Of a stretch of 64,000 nt of DNA, positions 45,218 to 53,920 are shown piece after piece. The stretch's first letter is position 1. Every line of letters begins with the position of its first letter. Made by a program: the position numbers and the translations under genes. The notes under the pieces were generated by a model. That model had not been told where the DNA came from. It saw nothing but the letters and a program-made list of their open reading frames with translations, and made no database searches. This DNA comes from CAMDBL01 sp964498125. Its GTDB lineage: Bacteria > Pseudomonadota > Alphaproteobacteria > Rhizobiales > Hyphomicrobiaceae. Location: contig CAZCGE010000121.1 of assembly GCA_964498125.1 (NCBI GenBank), positions 86,579 through 150,578 on the forward strand, read 5' to 3'.

Positions 45218-45973
45218 ATGGCCGAGACGATCGATTTCACGCCTGGCGGGTACCGCTTTATCAAGGGCGTTTTCCAATATTCCGCCGGCGTCGCGGCGCT
45301 ACCGGGACATCGCCTCGTGCGCGTCCGCTTTCGCGAACCGGTTGCATTGGTCGAGGGTTTCCAGCGTGTCGAGGCGCATATCAAGGCGGCAGGCCGACCG
45401 TTGACGGCGTTTGCGGCCTGCGAATTGCGCTCGCCCGCACCGTTCACGGAGGCGGGCTTCCGCGCGTTCAATGAAGTCTACGTGGTGACGCTGCAGAAGT
45501 GGGGCATCTACGATGGCACAGCGCGCATCAACCCGGTGGCCCGCTCCAATGTCTGCCCACCGATCGCCGCCCCGCCCGCGCCGGCGTTCCATGCCTTCAC
45601 CTTTACTGAGCGCGCGCCGGAAGCCGCGCCATCGTTCGTCATCGCCGGCAGTGGCGAGGCGCAGGAGGGCCATGCCAGCTATCGCGAGCGCACCATTCGT
45701 TATGGCGAAACCAGCGCGGACGCCATGCGCGAAAAAGCCTGCTACGTGCTCGGCGAGATGCAGCGGCGCATGCAGGCCCTCGGCTTCTCCTGGTCCGATA
45801 CCACGGCCGTGCAGGTTTATACCGTACACGACCTGCATAATTTTCTGGCCGACGAGATCGTCGGCCGCGGCGCCGCGCGCCATGGCCTCACGTGGCATTA
45901 CTGCCGTCCTCCCGTCGTCGATCTGGAATACGAGATGGACTGCCGAGGTCTGGAGATCGAGCAGGTGATCTGA
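45218..45973 (+). CDS. RidA/YjgF-like protein, apparently two-domain
   Basis: This 251-residue protein starts at ATG 45218 with AGGAGG upstream. The second half (about residues 160-250) has the pattern of RidA/chorismate-mutase-like proteins: EKACYVLGEMQRRMQALGFS, TTAVQVYTVHDLHNF. The first half shows a similar arrangement (FQRVEAHIKAAGRPLTAF, FRAFNEVYVVTLQKWG), which suggests an internal duplication. Classical RidA residues for imine hydrolysis are not clearly kept. It lies 150 bases after the P450 gene and on the same strand; a functional link is only possible. Confidence 0.5.
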   Translation: MAETIDFTPGGYRFIKGVFQYSAGVAALPGHRLVRVRFREPVALVEGFQRVEAHIKAAGRPLTAFAACELRSPAPFTEAGFRAFNEVYVVTLQKWGIYDGTARINPVARSNVCPPIAAPPAPAFHAFTFTERAPEAAPSFVIAGSGEAQEGHASYRERTIRYGETSADAMREKACYVLGEMQRRMQALGFSWSDTTAVQVYTVHDLHNFLADEIVGRGAARHGLTWHYCRPPVVDLEYEMDCRGLEIEQVI

Positions 45974-45992
45974 TGCAGCGATGCCGGTTACG

Positions 45993-47930
45993 TCACTCGG
46001 CCAACAGTTGCGCCAGCGGTGCGGTAATCCGGCAGCGCAAGCCGTCGGCGGCGAAGTCGATATCGACTTTGCCGTTGAGCTGGTAGCTGATGGCGTTGCG
46101 GATCGCCTTGGTGCCAAATCCCGTGCGTGTCGGAAATTTCACCTCCGGCCCGCCCATCTCTGTCCAGGTGACATCGAGTTGGCCATTGCAAGGCGTGCCT
46201 CGGACGTCGGCGTTGCGGGTCCAGGCGACGCGGACACGACCTGTTGCCGTCGACAAGGCGCCATATTTGGCGGCGTTCGTGGCAAGCTCGTGCAAAACCA
46301 AGCTGAAGACTTGCGTCGCATCGGCGGAAATCTTGATGTCAGGCCCGTCAATCTCGAAGCGGCCGGGCCCTGTGTACGGCGCAAGGTGCTCGGCGACCAG
46401 TTCGCCGAGGGTAACGCCCGTCCAGTGCTCGCGGCTGAGCAGTTGATGGGCCTGAGCCATGGAGTGGATTCGCCCAGACAGCGTGTCGACAAATTGCGTT
46501 AAGTCGGTCGCATTGCCGCTCGTGGAGACGATCAGGGAAGCCACGCTTTGCAGCGCATTCTTGACCCGATGATCGAGTTCGCCGATCAGCAACGCCTGCT
46601 GTTGCTCGGCGCGACGGCGGTCGGTGATATCGGCCATGACGCCGACCAGACGCTCGGGCTCGCCATCCTGGTCGCGCTCGACGGTGCCGATGATCTCGAT
46701 TTCCCGCCAGACGCCATCCTTGCGGCGAATACGGCAGTTCGTGTGCACTTCGCCGCTTGCCAGCCCCTTGGCATAGTCCTTGGCGAAGCGCTCCCGTCCG
46801 TCCGGGTCCAGATAGTTCTCGACGAATTCGGCGCGAGACAGGGCGCCGTCCGCGCGGCCATGGGCAAAGATCGCGTACATGCGCTCGTTTTCCCAGACGG
46901 TGCGATCCTCCTTCATATTGCGCTCGAATACGCCCAGGCCGGCGGCCATGGAGGCCAGCCGCAGCCGTTGCTCGCTGGTCCGCAATGCGGCCTCGATGCT
47001 GCGCTGGCCCGCCACCATCGCCGCGAAAATCAGCACGCACAGCGTCAGCGTCAGCATCGCCCCTTGCGCCGCGAGGATGCGAACGGCCAGTGGTTGGGAC
47101 GGCTGTCCGAGGGCACCGAGGCCCTTGCCCATGCAAAAGACAATGACCAGTGCAATGGCAAACGAATTGGTCGCGGCGAAGATCGGTGGAAATCGAATCG
47201 CCTGCCAGAGCAGTATTGGAAGAAACAGCCCAAGCGGTATCACACTCGGCCAGCTCGCCTCGATCGGCAGATGGGCAAAGATATAGATAGCTGCAAACAC
47301 CACTGCATTGAGCAGAAAAATGCCTTCGAAAAGTAACGGTGCCGGCAGCCGCTCGCGAAGCGCCATCGGCACCGCGATCAGGAGTGGCGCCAACGTGATG
47401 ATGCCTGTCAGGTCGGATTCGAGCCAAGTATGCCACAGCGTCGCAACCGGCGCTGGAACACCGGCGATGTACACCAGCGTCAAGGCCGCGGGCAGGGCAG
47501 CGATCGCGGTCGCGGCGAGCGCCGCGGCGACAAAGCCGAACACCTGCTTCAGGGAATTGAGTTGGAACGGATGCCCGAACAGCCATCTGATGATCTCGGC
47601 CATCAGTAGGCATTCCATGGCGTTGCAGATGCCGAAGGACACAGCGACGAGAGGCAGGGCGCCATGCTCGATGTTGGCGGCGAACGTCACAAGCATGACG
47701 GCGATGGCGACCGGCAGCCGCGCGCTGCGACCGAGCACGATCAATGCGCCTGACGAAAGACCGGCGGCCGGCCAGAACACGGCGATGTTTTCTGGTTGAA
47801 CCTGCAGCAGCAGGCTGAGCCGCGCCGACAGGTAGTAGCCGATCGCCATGGCCATGGTCAGCAAGATGGGCTTGTAGGCGAATTGCATGCCCCGCATCCA
47901 GGCGATGGATGTGTCTTTGTCTTTGGCCAT
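45993..47930 (-). CDS. MASE1-PAS-HWE sensor histidine kinase
   Basis: This 645-residue membrane sensor has an N-terminal MASE1 domain with about eight membrane segments (ILLTMAMAIGYYLSARLSLL, NIAVFWPAAGLSSGALIV). One PAS domain follows at about residues 330-440 (ASMAAGLGVFERNM to RLVGVMADITDR), then an HWE-type kinase with phospho-acceptor ELDHRVKNALQSVASLI, N-box LHELATNAAKYGALS and the WTEMGGP element that names the group. No response regulator gene is adjacent, so it is an orphan. HWE kinases in alphaproteobacteria often act in light or general stress responses. The signal is unknown. Confidence 0.9.
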   Translation of the reverse strand: MAKDKDTSIAWMRGMQFAYKPILLTMAMAIGYYLSARLSLLLQVQPENIAVFWPAAGLSSGALIVLGRSARLPVAIAVMLVTFAANIEHGALPLVAVSFGICNAMECLLMAEIIRWLFGHPFQLNSLKQVFGFVAAALAATAIAALPAALTLVYIAGVPAPVATLWHTWLESDLTGIITLAPLLIAVPMALRERLPAPLLFEGIFLLNAVVFAAIYIFAHLPIEASWPSVIPLGLFLPILLWQAIRFPPIFAATNSFAIALVIVFCMGKGLGALGQPSQPLAVRILAAQGAMLTLTLCVLIFAAMVAGQRSIEAALRTSEQRLRLASMAAGLGVFERNMKEDRTVWENERMYAIFAHGRADGALSRAEFVENYLDPDGRERFAKDYAKGLASGEVHTNCRIRRKDGVWREIEIIGTVERDQDGEPERLVGVMADITDRRRAEQQQALLIGELDHRVKNALQSVASLIVSTSGNATDLTQFVDTLSGRIHSMAQAHQLLSREHWTGVTLGELVAEHLAPYTGPGRFEIDGPDIKISADATQVFSLVLHELATNAAKYGALSTATGRVRVAWTRNADVRGTPCNGQLDVTWTEMGGPEVKFPTRTGFGTKAIRNAISYQLNGKVDIDFAADGLRCRITAPLAQLLAE

Positions 47931-47967
47931 GAGTGCTGCAACTCCACGCCAAACTTTTGCCCCGTCG

Positions 47968-49770
47968 TCAGGTCAGCAGCGGATGGCCCGCCACCTTCAA
48001 CCGCTCGATCTCGGCCTGCGCGTAAGCCAGCGCCAAGGCGCGCAGCTCCGTGTGCCGGTGCCAGTCGAGATGGCTCATGCCCTCGGGCATGGTCGGTTCG
48101 AGCAGGATGTCATCGGCATCGATCTCGGCCGCCAGCTCGCGACGATACAGCATCAGCGCACGCATCAACACTGTTTGCGGACTGGGCGCATTCGGCAACG
48201 CGCGACGGCCGGCGCGCGTCAGTGACGCCCACAGCAGCTGCAACCGCGCCGGCAGCTGGCGTCGTGACACCGCGAAACGGCTGGGCTGGGGCACTTTGAA
48301 CTCGATGACGACATTGGGGCCGGCCTTCAAGGCGCGCATGGCGGCCACGGGGACGTTGTCGAGCAGGCAGCCGTCGACCAGCATTTCGCCGGACTTGGTG
48401 AAGACCGGCGGCAGCAGGGCGGGAACGGCCGTGCTGGCGCGTATCGCTTCCCATAACGGCCCACGCCTGATGCAGACCAGGCTGTTGCTGGTCAAATTGG
48501 TGGCAACGGCAAAGTAGGGCAGCCACAAGTCTTCGATGTCGACGCTGGTGAAGTAATGCTCGAGCGCGGCGTCGAATTCCTTGTGGTCGAGCAGGCTGTA
48601 GTACGGCAACGTCCAGCGTCGCATCGCCTTGCGCGCCACGAATATATCGTGGGTATGTCGCTCCATCTCGTCAGGCGAGGTGCCCAGAACCAGTGCGGCC
48701 GCCATCGCCGCGCCGCCACTCGTGCCGCCGAGCGCATCGAACGACAGGCCGGTTTGGGACAGCGCCTCGAACAGTCCGATGTGGGCTGCGCAAAAAGCGC
48801 CGCCGCCGCAAGCGATCAGACCAACCGCTGAACCGCTGACGAAACGGTAGATGCGTTCGTAGTCGGCACTGTCACCGATCGCCACGTGATGATGCATGCC
48901 GACGAACGGCCGGGACTCGAGCCAGGCGCCGGTGCCAGTCAGCGGCCGGCGGCGGTCATGCAACAGAATGAGGCGGATATTGCCGGGCGTGAGCAAGCTC
49001 GCGGCGAATCTTTCGATTGGGTTCGGGTCCCCGGCGGGTGCACCCGCATCGGCGGCGAGCAGCACGAGATCGGCCTGCCGGATCGCCTTCTTCGACCAGT
49101 CGTTGAGTTCGTCGTCGCCAATATAGAAGATGTAGTCGTACTGGGATTCCAGTGCATTGTACCAAGCCGTGTCCTGCTTCGAGACCAGCGGTGCAACGCC
49201 GCCCGGCGCCCGCTGCCAGCTCGAACCATCGAGGACGATGGTGTTGGCCCGCTGCTCGAACACCGCGCGCAGCTTGGTCACGAACACCGGCGCCAGCGGG
49301 CCTTGGCCGGCCCGGCCGATGAAGATGGTGCGCGGCCGGTCCTGCCTCTTGGCCTTGGCGCCGGAGGTCGTGTCCGCCAGGCGCTGCGCCAGGGTGGCCA
49401 CGATTGCCGGCCAGACGCCAGGCGCACGCGCGGCAAGCTGATCGAAATCCTCGCGCGTCAGTTTGAGCACGAGGCTGTCGCGCTCGGCCTGGACGCTGGC
49501 CGTGCGCCGCCCGCCGGCGAAAAACGCGATCTCACCGATGGGACTGCCGGCCCCGATCTGGGCGATTGGCGCGGTATGATCATGACGCAGCACCTGGAAT
49601 CGGCCCGAGACGACCAGATAAAGCGCATCTGCTTCCTCGCCTTGGCGGATCAGCAACTCACCGCGGGTAAGCTGCAAGGGCTCGAGACGGCTTTCAAGCA
49701 GTCGCTGCTCTTCGGCCGGCAAACCGGCGAAGATATCGATCACGGCCAGGCGCGGCGGCGTGGTCGGCAT
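47968..49770 (-). CDS. Patatin-like phospholipase with cyclic-nucleotide-binding domain
   Basis: This 600-residue NTE-family protein has a cNMP-binding-type domain at residues 10-130 (LIRQGEEADALYLVVSGRFQ, GSPIGEIAFFAGGRRTASV), a middle region of about 170 residues and a C-terminal patatin domain with GTSGGAAMAA (nucleophile Ser) and DGCLLDNVP (catalytic Asp). The oxyanion loop, usually GGGxRG, reads GGGAFCAAH, so the conserved Arg is lost. The middle part (TIFIGRAGQGPLAPVFV) is seen in bacterial NTE-like proteins. It should hydrolyse (lyso)phospholipids at the membrane under nucleotide or structural control, if active. Confidence 0.87.
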   Translation of the reverse strand: MPTTPPRLAVIDIFAGLPAEEQRLLESRLEPLQLTRGELLIRQGEEADALYLVVSGRFQVLRHDHTAPIAQIGAGSPIGEIAFFAGGRRTASVQAERDSLVLKLTREDFDQLAARAPGVWPAIVATLAQRLADTTSGAKAKRQDRPRTIFIGRAGQGPLAPVFVTKLRAVFEQRANTIVLDGSSWQRAPGGVAPLVSKQDTAWYNALESQYDYIFYIGDDELNDWSKKAIRQADLVLLAADAGAPAGDPNPIERFAASLLTPGNIRLILLHDRRRPLTGTGAWLESRPFVGMHHHVAIGDSADYERIYRFVSGSAVGLIACGGGAFCAAHIGLFEALSQTGLSFDALGGTSGGAAMAAALVLGTSPDEMERHTHDIFVARKAMRRWTLPYYSLLDHKEFDAALEHYFTSVDIEDLWLPYFAVATNLTSNSLVCIRRGPLWEAIRASTAVPALLPPVFTKSGEMLVDGCLLDNVPVAAMRALKAGPNVVIEFKVPQPSRFAVSRRQLPARLQLLWASLTRAGRRALPNAPSPQTVLMRALMLYRRELAAEIDADDILLEPTMPEGMSHLDWHRHTELRALALAYAQAEIERLKVAGHPLLT

Positions 49771-49884
49771 GAGATCATCCTGGAGGCAACCGTCAGTTCA
49801 GTGGCGCCAGTCTACGTTGGGACGCTAGGTTTCCTAAAGCGCCTTCCACCGGCATGGTGGATGGTCTCCGCACGGCGGCTTGCG

Positions 49885-50712
49885 TCACGCCGCCTTGGCC
49901 GGCTTTTTGCGCGGCGCCGGACTGGTGATGCGGTCCAGCCGCAGCCGGTGCCGGTCATCCGTGATCAGCATGACAGCGCCGACCCCGGCCAGCACCACGC
50001 CCGCCGCGGTCGCTCCGGCCAACAGGAACATGATCAGGATCTGATACTGCGTGGCTTGCACCGGGTCGGCGCCGGCCAGAATCTGGCCGGTCATCATGCC
50101 GGGCAGGGCGACGATGCCGGATGCCGCCATGCCGTTGAGGATCGGCATCATGCCCGTGCGCAATGCGCGTCGCAGGATGTCGTGCGTCGCCTCGAATCGC
50201 GTGGCGCCGAGTGCCAGCCGGGCTTCGATCGCCGCCCGTTCGATCAGCGCTGCCTGACCGAGGGTCTCGAACGTAAGGCTGACGCCGGTCAACACATTGC
50301 CGAGCACCATGCCCAGGATGGGCAGGATATAGCGGGGCGCGTACCAGGGGTCCGGGCCGATGATTCCGGCCACCGCAAATAACGTGGCGAACGTGCCGAC
50401 AAGCAACAGCGTGCCGCCGCCAAGGCCATAGCTCATGATGCCCGCGATGCGCTTTTCACCGCGCGCGACCGCCTCGTGCCCCGCTGCAATGATCATGATC
50501 AGGGCAAGGCCGATGGTCCACAATGGTGAGTTCTGCTCGAATACAAATTTGAGCACGAAACCGATGGCCGTCAGCTGCACGATCATGCGTAGCGTGACGA
50601 TGGCGAGTTGGCGCCCGAGGCCGAGCCGGAAAGCCAGCGATGCGGCGCCGTTGATCAGTATCAGGACTGCGGCGATGGCGAGGTCGACGGCGGACAATGG
50701 GACGGCATTCAT
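49885..50712 (-). CDS. fetB: FetB-type ABC transporter permease (UPF0014)
   Basis: This 275-residue membrane protein with about seven membrane segments belongs to UPF0014, the family of E. coli FetB, which works with FetA in iron export and peroxide resistance. Marks are LGRQLAIVTLRMIVQLTAIG, ILPILGMVLGNVLTGVSL, IEARLALGATRFEA and GIVALPGMMTGQILAGADP. Its ATG overlaps the stop of the ATPase gene by four bases, giving a two-gene fetAB operon. Substrate assignment rests on family. Confidence 0.9.
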   Translation of the reverse strand: MNAVPLSAVDLAIAAVLILINGAASLAFRLGLGRQLAIVTLRMIVQLTAIGFVLKFVFEQNSPLWTIGLALIMIIAAGHEAVARGEKRIAGIMSYGLGGGTLLLVGTFATLFAVAGIIGPDPWYAPRYILPILGMVLGNVLTGVSLTFETLGQAALIERAAIEARLALGATRFEATHDILRRALRTGMMPILNGMAASGIVALPGMMTGQILAGADPVQATQYQILIMFLLAGATAAGVVLAGVGAVMLITDDRHRLRLDRITSPAPRKKPAKAA

Positions 50713-51323
50713 GATCGGCCTCCCGCAGCCGTGTCCAGCGCATCGGCCTTGGCCAGTTGCAGGCGCGCGTGCGCCAGGCGTTCAATCTGGCTCTCGACGT
50801 GGCTGACGAGAATGATGCTGCGGCCGGCCAGCGTCTGGAAGCGGATCTGCTCCTCGATCAAGGCGCTGGATTGTGCATCGAGCGAGGCGCACGGTTCGTC
50901 GAGCAGCAGCACCTTGGCATCGTCGAGCAGCGCGCGGGCAAAGGCCAGTCGCTGGCGCTCACCCGTCGACAGCTCGCTCACTGGCCGATCGAGGATCCGG
51001 ACGCCGAGGCCAAGTCCAGACATCAGTCGTTCGAGCTTGCCAGCAGCGGTCTGAGGCACATGCGCGCGCGGCGTGGGCGCCCACCAGCCGGGCTCGGTTG
51101 CCACATAGCGCACGCGGCGGCGCCAGTCTGGTCCCGACATCTCGCGGCGCTCGATGGCTTCGAGATAGATGTATCCCGGCGCCGGATCGAGATCGGCGAT
51201 GGCGCGCAACAGTCGCGATTTTCCCGAGCCCGATGGGCCCTCGATCGCCAGGCATTCGCCCGGCGGCAGTTCAAAGGACAAGGGCGGCAGTGCGCCGACT
51301 TTCAGCTTCTCGACGCGCAGCAC
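50709..51323 (-). CDS. fetA: FetA-type ABC transporter ATP-binding protein
   Basis: This ATPase of about 204 residues pairs with FetB. Walker A is EGPSGSGKSRLLRAI, the signature LSTGERQRLAFARAL (Thr replaces the first Gly of LSGGE) and Walker B VLLLDEPCASLD. I start at GTG 51323, which gives MLRVEKLKVGALPPLSFELP, the normal N-terminus; the frame continues upstream to 51449, where it would overlap the peptidase gene end, and no good ribosome site decides. Likely regulated with fetB as one transcript. Confidence 0.87.
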   Translation of the reverse strand: MLRVEKLKVGALPPLSFELPPGECLAIEGPSGSGKSRLLRAIADLDPAPGYIYLEAIERREMSGPDWRRRVRYVATEPGWWAPTPRAHVPQTAAGKLERLMSGLGLGVRILDRPVSELSTGERQRLAFARALLDDAKVLLLDEPCASLDAQSSALIEEQIRFQTLAGRSIILVSHVESQIERLAHARLQLAKADALDTAAGGRS

Positions 51324-51411
51324 GGGCGGTTGCTCGCAGCAGAAGGGTTGAACGCGACAGCAGCCCCAGCGGGGAGTGCAGCGCGCCGGGAGCCGATTGA
51401 GGCGAGGAGCA

Positions 51412-52071
51412 TCATAGCAGCTGCATAGGCCGGCCGAGGGATGCAGCAATGATTTCCAGACCGCCTTCTATGGCCTGGTCGAGGCTGAGGCGGCACCCGG
51501 ATCGGCTGCGCCGGCGGAGTCCACTGCCGCGCCATGTCAAGGCATCGGGAATGTGCACGAAGCCCGTTCGTCCTGCCTCGCCGCGCACGCGCGCATAGGC
51601 CAGGGAATGATAGAGCAGCGCATTGCATAGATAGACACCAGCGTCGCGCGAGACGCGCGCCGGCAATCCGCGCCGGCGCAGCGTCGTGACGACGTGATGG
51701 ACCGGCAGCGTTGCCGGCAGGAATTCAGGTCCCCCTTCGGCGATGCAGTGGGACAAAGGTTTCTCGCCGAGCGCATCGGCCGTCTGCGAGCAGAAATTGC
51801 GGCCGCGCAGCTCGACGGCAAAGCCCTCCGCACGCGGCGAAACGCCAAAATGCAGGATCAGCACCGGGTCGAGAGTCTCCAGCAGCGTCGCGAGCCGGCG
51901 CGGGCCATCGCGCCATTGCGTCGGCAGGATGCAGCCGATGACGGTGTAACCCGCGAGCCGGCGCGCCGCCGCCGCTGCAAGCCGCTGCACGAGTTCGGCC
52001 GAGGCATTGCTCGGCACACCTGGAAAGGCTCCGAACCCTGTCAGCAGTATTGTCTGGCGGCGCGCATGCAT
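51412..52071 (-). CDS. Pyroglutamyl-peptidase I (peptidase C15)-like protein
   Basis: This 219-residue enzyme removes N-terminal pyroglutamate from peptides. LLTGFGAFPGVPSNAS is the family N-terminus; the catalytic triad is visible as Glu in RAEGFAVELRGRNF, Cys in DAGVYLCNALLYHSL and His in GFVHIPDAL. I start at ATG 52071; the frame is open for 525 more bases upstream but those residues match nothing. It lies 88 bases upstream of fetA on the same strand. Confidence 0.88.
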   Translation of the reverse strand: MHARRQTILLTGFGAFPGVPSNASAELVQRLAAAAARRLAGYTVIGCILPTQWRDGPRRLATLLETLDPVLILHFGVSPRAEGFAVELRGRNFCSQTADALGEKPLSHCIAEGGPEFLPATLPVHHVVTTLRRRGLPARVSRDAGVYLCNALLYHSLAYARVRGEAGRTGFVHIPDALTWRGSGLRRRSRSGCRLSLDQAIEGGLEIIAASLGRPMQLL

Positions 52072-52262
52072 GGCGACAACATAGGTGAAGTCGCCGCAAT
52101 GGCAAAGGCCGGCCCAGCCGGGCCTGGACGTCGTTCCGCCGCGTCTATCTGCCAGCGCAGGTGATGCAGGTGGCGGTGGTCTGATTTGACAACCTGCCCA
52201 CCGAGGATAATTGTGGTCCGGCCCGACAGCTATTTTCATTGGCCCGCAAGGCAATATCGGTG

Positions 52263-52302
52263 CCCCCATAATCAGCCAGGAGTCCCCCATAATCAGCAAG
52301 GA
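52263..52302 (+). repeat. Tandem duplication, unit CCCCCATAATCAGC(C/A)AGGAG
   Basis: Two adjacent copies of a 20-21 base unit, CCCCCATAATCAGCCAGGAG at 52263 and CCCCCATAATCAGCAAGGAG at 52284, differ by one base. Each ends in a ribosome-site-like AGGAG. Only two copies are present, so this is a local duplication, not an array. Confidence 0.75.
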
Positions 52303-52309
52303 GGGTTGC

Positions 52310-52369
52310 ATGCTGCGATTTGCAGGCGCGGTTTTCGCCGCGGTCGTCGCGACGACCCCGGACACTTGA
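52310..52369 (+). CDS. Possible 19-residue leader peptide or gene remnant
   Basis: ATG 52310 lies six bases after AAGGAGGG, an excellent ribosome site made by the tandem repeat. It opens a 19-codon frame (MLRFAGAVFAAVVATTPDT) ending in TGA at 52367-52369. The sequence resembles the start of a signal peptide, so it may be the remnant of a truncated secreted protein, or a true small peptide. It is not translationally coupled to the next gene (52463). Confidence 0.3.
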   Translation: MLRFAGAVFAAVVATTPDT

Positions 52370-52462
52370 TCCGGCGCACTCGGGCTGAAGGGCCCTCGAG
52401 CGGCGAGGAGACGAGCGCGGGGTGCTTTTGAATGTGCCAGAACACTTGCGTCCACATGCGCC

Positions 52463-53077
52463 ATGGTCCTGCAGAATCGCGTCACACCTGAAGGGGAGAT
52501 CATCGCCACGGCGGCGCGCGGCCTGCTCATGGGCAATCGCGGCGGCCGATTGCATGATCCGAGCAAGCAACTCGCCGCCCGCCGGTGGGTCGGCAAGACC
52601 TGGATTTACTGCCGGCTGGCATTCAAGGAGCGGCGGCGCGAGGTGATGGGTCCCGGCTATACGGAGCTTTTTTTCCTGGATGAAGCCACGGCACTGGGGG
52701 CCGGGCACCGGCCCTGCTTCGAATGCAGGCGCGCGGCCGCGGTGCGTTTCGCTGAGCTATGGAACGTGGCTTGCGGGCGTCCTGGGCGCGCCATGGCCGG
52801 CGATATGGATAGCCTGCTGCACGCCCAACGCCTGACGAACGGCGGCGCCAAAGGCCGGTATCGGGCGCAATCATCGAGCCTGCCGGACGGCACCATGGTG
52901 GCCAATGCCGATATGATGGGGCTGTGGCACCAGGACCAATTCTGGCCATGGACGCCGCGAGGCTATCTGGCGCCGGAGGCGGCCGAAACCTGGGTCGACG
53001 TTCTGACGCCGGCGGCGACCGTCGCGGTTCTCGCGGCGGGTTATCGGCCCATGCTGCACGGCTTGGCGGTCGGCTGA
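52463..53077 (+). CDS. Unknown protein with Ada-like zinc motif
   Basis: This 204-residue cytoplasmic protein starts at ATG 52463 with no clear ribosome site. Residues about 50-95 resemble the N-terminal zinc domain of Ada: YCRLAFKER is like Ada FCRPSCRAR, and ELFFLDEATALGAGHRPCFECR is like the Ada segment ending EALAAGFRPCKRC. Three of Ada's four zinc Cys are matched; the second (Ada Cys42) is replaced by Phe. The rest shows no other family I know. The next gene, a membrane protein, is 28 bases downstream. Function unknown. Confidence 0.6.
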   Translation: MVLQNRVTPEGEIIATAARGLLMGNRGGRLHDPSKQLAARRWVGKTWIYCRLAFKERRREVMGPGYTELFFLDEATALGAGHRPCFECRRAAAVRFAELWNVACGRPGRAMAGDMDSLLHAQRLTNGGAKGRYRAQSSSLPDGTMVANADMMGLWHQDQFWPWTPRGYLAPEAAETWVDVLTPAATVAVLAAGYRPMLHGLAVG

Positions 53078-53105
53078 CAGAGATAGCGAAACAGGGGGGC
53101 GATGG

Positions 53106-53897
53106 ATGACCAAGGCAACGCTAAAGCGCAAGATGCGGTGGATCGTGTTTTGTCTCATCGCCGTGCTGGTCGTCGCGCTCGCCGCCAAGTTGGCGGAGTT
53201 CGGGCTCCTATCGCTTCCCCTCGCCGAGCCCAAGGACCTCGGCAAGGCCATCTACGAATTCCTGAAGGACATGGCCGTCGTGATCGTGACGATCGCCGCC
53301 GCCTACCTCGCTGCGATCCTGCAGCGCCGCTCCAAGTTTATCGAGAGCCTGGAGGAGGAATGGCGTGAGATCGTGCGCACAAAATCCGAATTGTTCGCCT
53401 ATTGCACGCGGCAGGCACCTACGCATGCGGATTATCTATCGGCATTCTGCCGCATCAGCGAGACGATAGACCGCATGCGTATCGTCTATTGCAACGTCGG
53501 GGAGACCGACGCGCTGGTGGGTCTGTACCCCTATATGCCGCTCCATGACATGCGCCGCGCCCTGCAGACATTGGACCCGGACAAGCGCCAGGACATCGGC
53601 GACGAGGACCGCAAGCGCGTGCGCGAAGCCATTTTGCAGTGCTTTTATGCGCTGCGTGAAACGTTCCTCGAAGAGCTGGATCTGGAGCAGCCGGCGCGGC
53701 CGCTGCTGGTCGCCGCCGGTATCCGATCGAAACGGCCCGGCGCGACGACGCGGGCGTGGGCCGCGCAAGCCGAGCAGCAGGCGGAGCAGGCGCGCTTGCA
53801 GCGGCCCAATCCTTCCACCGACGCGATGTTGCAGGCCGAATGGGAGCACGAACGGCGGCGCGTCGCCGGTGCAGATGAAGTCCCAGCCAAGCGCTGA
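53106..53897 (+). CDS. Membrane protein of unknown function with C-terminal helical region
   Basis: This 263-residue protein has two N-terminal hydrophobic segments (IVFCLIAVLVVALAA and DMAVVIVTIAAAYLAAIL), then a long helical cytoplasmic part rich in charged residues (SLEEEWREIVRTKSELFAYC, EDRKRVREAILQCFYAL). It ends with an Ala/Gln/Glu stretch typical of coiled coil (QAEQQAEQARLQ). ATG 53106 follows AGGGGGG. I recognise no family. It converges with the GYF-domain gene 23 bases further on. Confidence 0.65.
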   Translation: MTKATLKRKMRWIVFCLIAVLVVALAAKLAEFGLLSLPLAEPKDLGKAIYEFLKDMAVVIVTIAAAYLAAILQRRSKFIESLEEEWREIVRTKSELFAYCTRQAPTHADYLSAFCRISETIDRMRIVYCNVGETDALVGLYPYMPLHDMRRALQTLDPDKRQDIGDEDRKRVREAILQCFYALRETFLEELDLEQPARPLLVAAGIRSKRPGATTRAWAAQAEQQAEQARLQRPNPSTDAMLQAEWEHERRRVAGADEVPAKR

Positions 53898-53920
53898 CGG
53901 GCATCGTCGCGGAAATGTCG

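Larger units (their letters stand above)
52072..52462. other. 391-base gap with short tandem repeat and a possible 19-codon frame
   Basis: No ordinary gene is seen. It holds two imperfect tandem copies of a 20-21 base unit and a tiny reading frame behind a strong ribosome site (both listed separately). The promoters of the divergent peptidase and Ada-motif genes should also be here; I cannot pick them out. Confidence 0.6.

Noticed and set aside
48886..50382. 498-codon open frame on the plus strand
   Set aside because: Antisense across the patatin and FetB genes, which are both well supported.
52263..52302. Short repeats as the start of a CRISPR or iteron array
   Set aside because: Only two directly adjacent copies, no spacers, no cas or replication genes.
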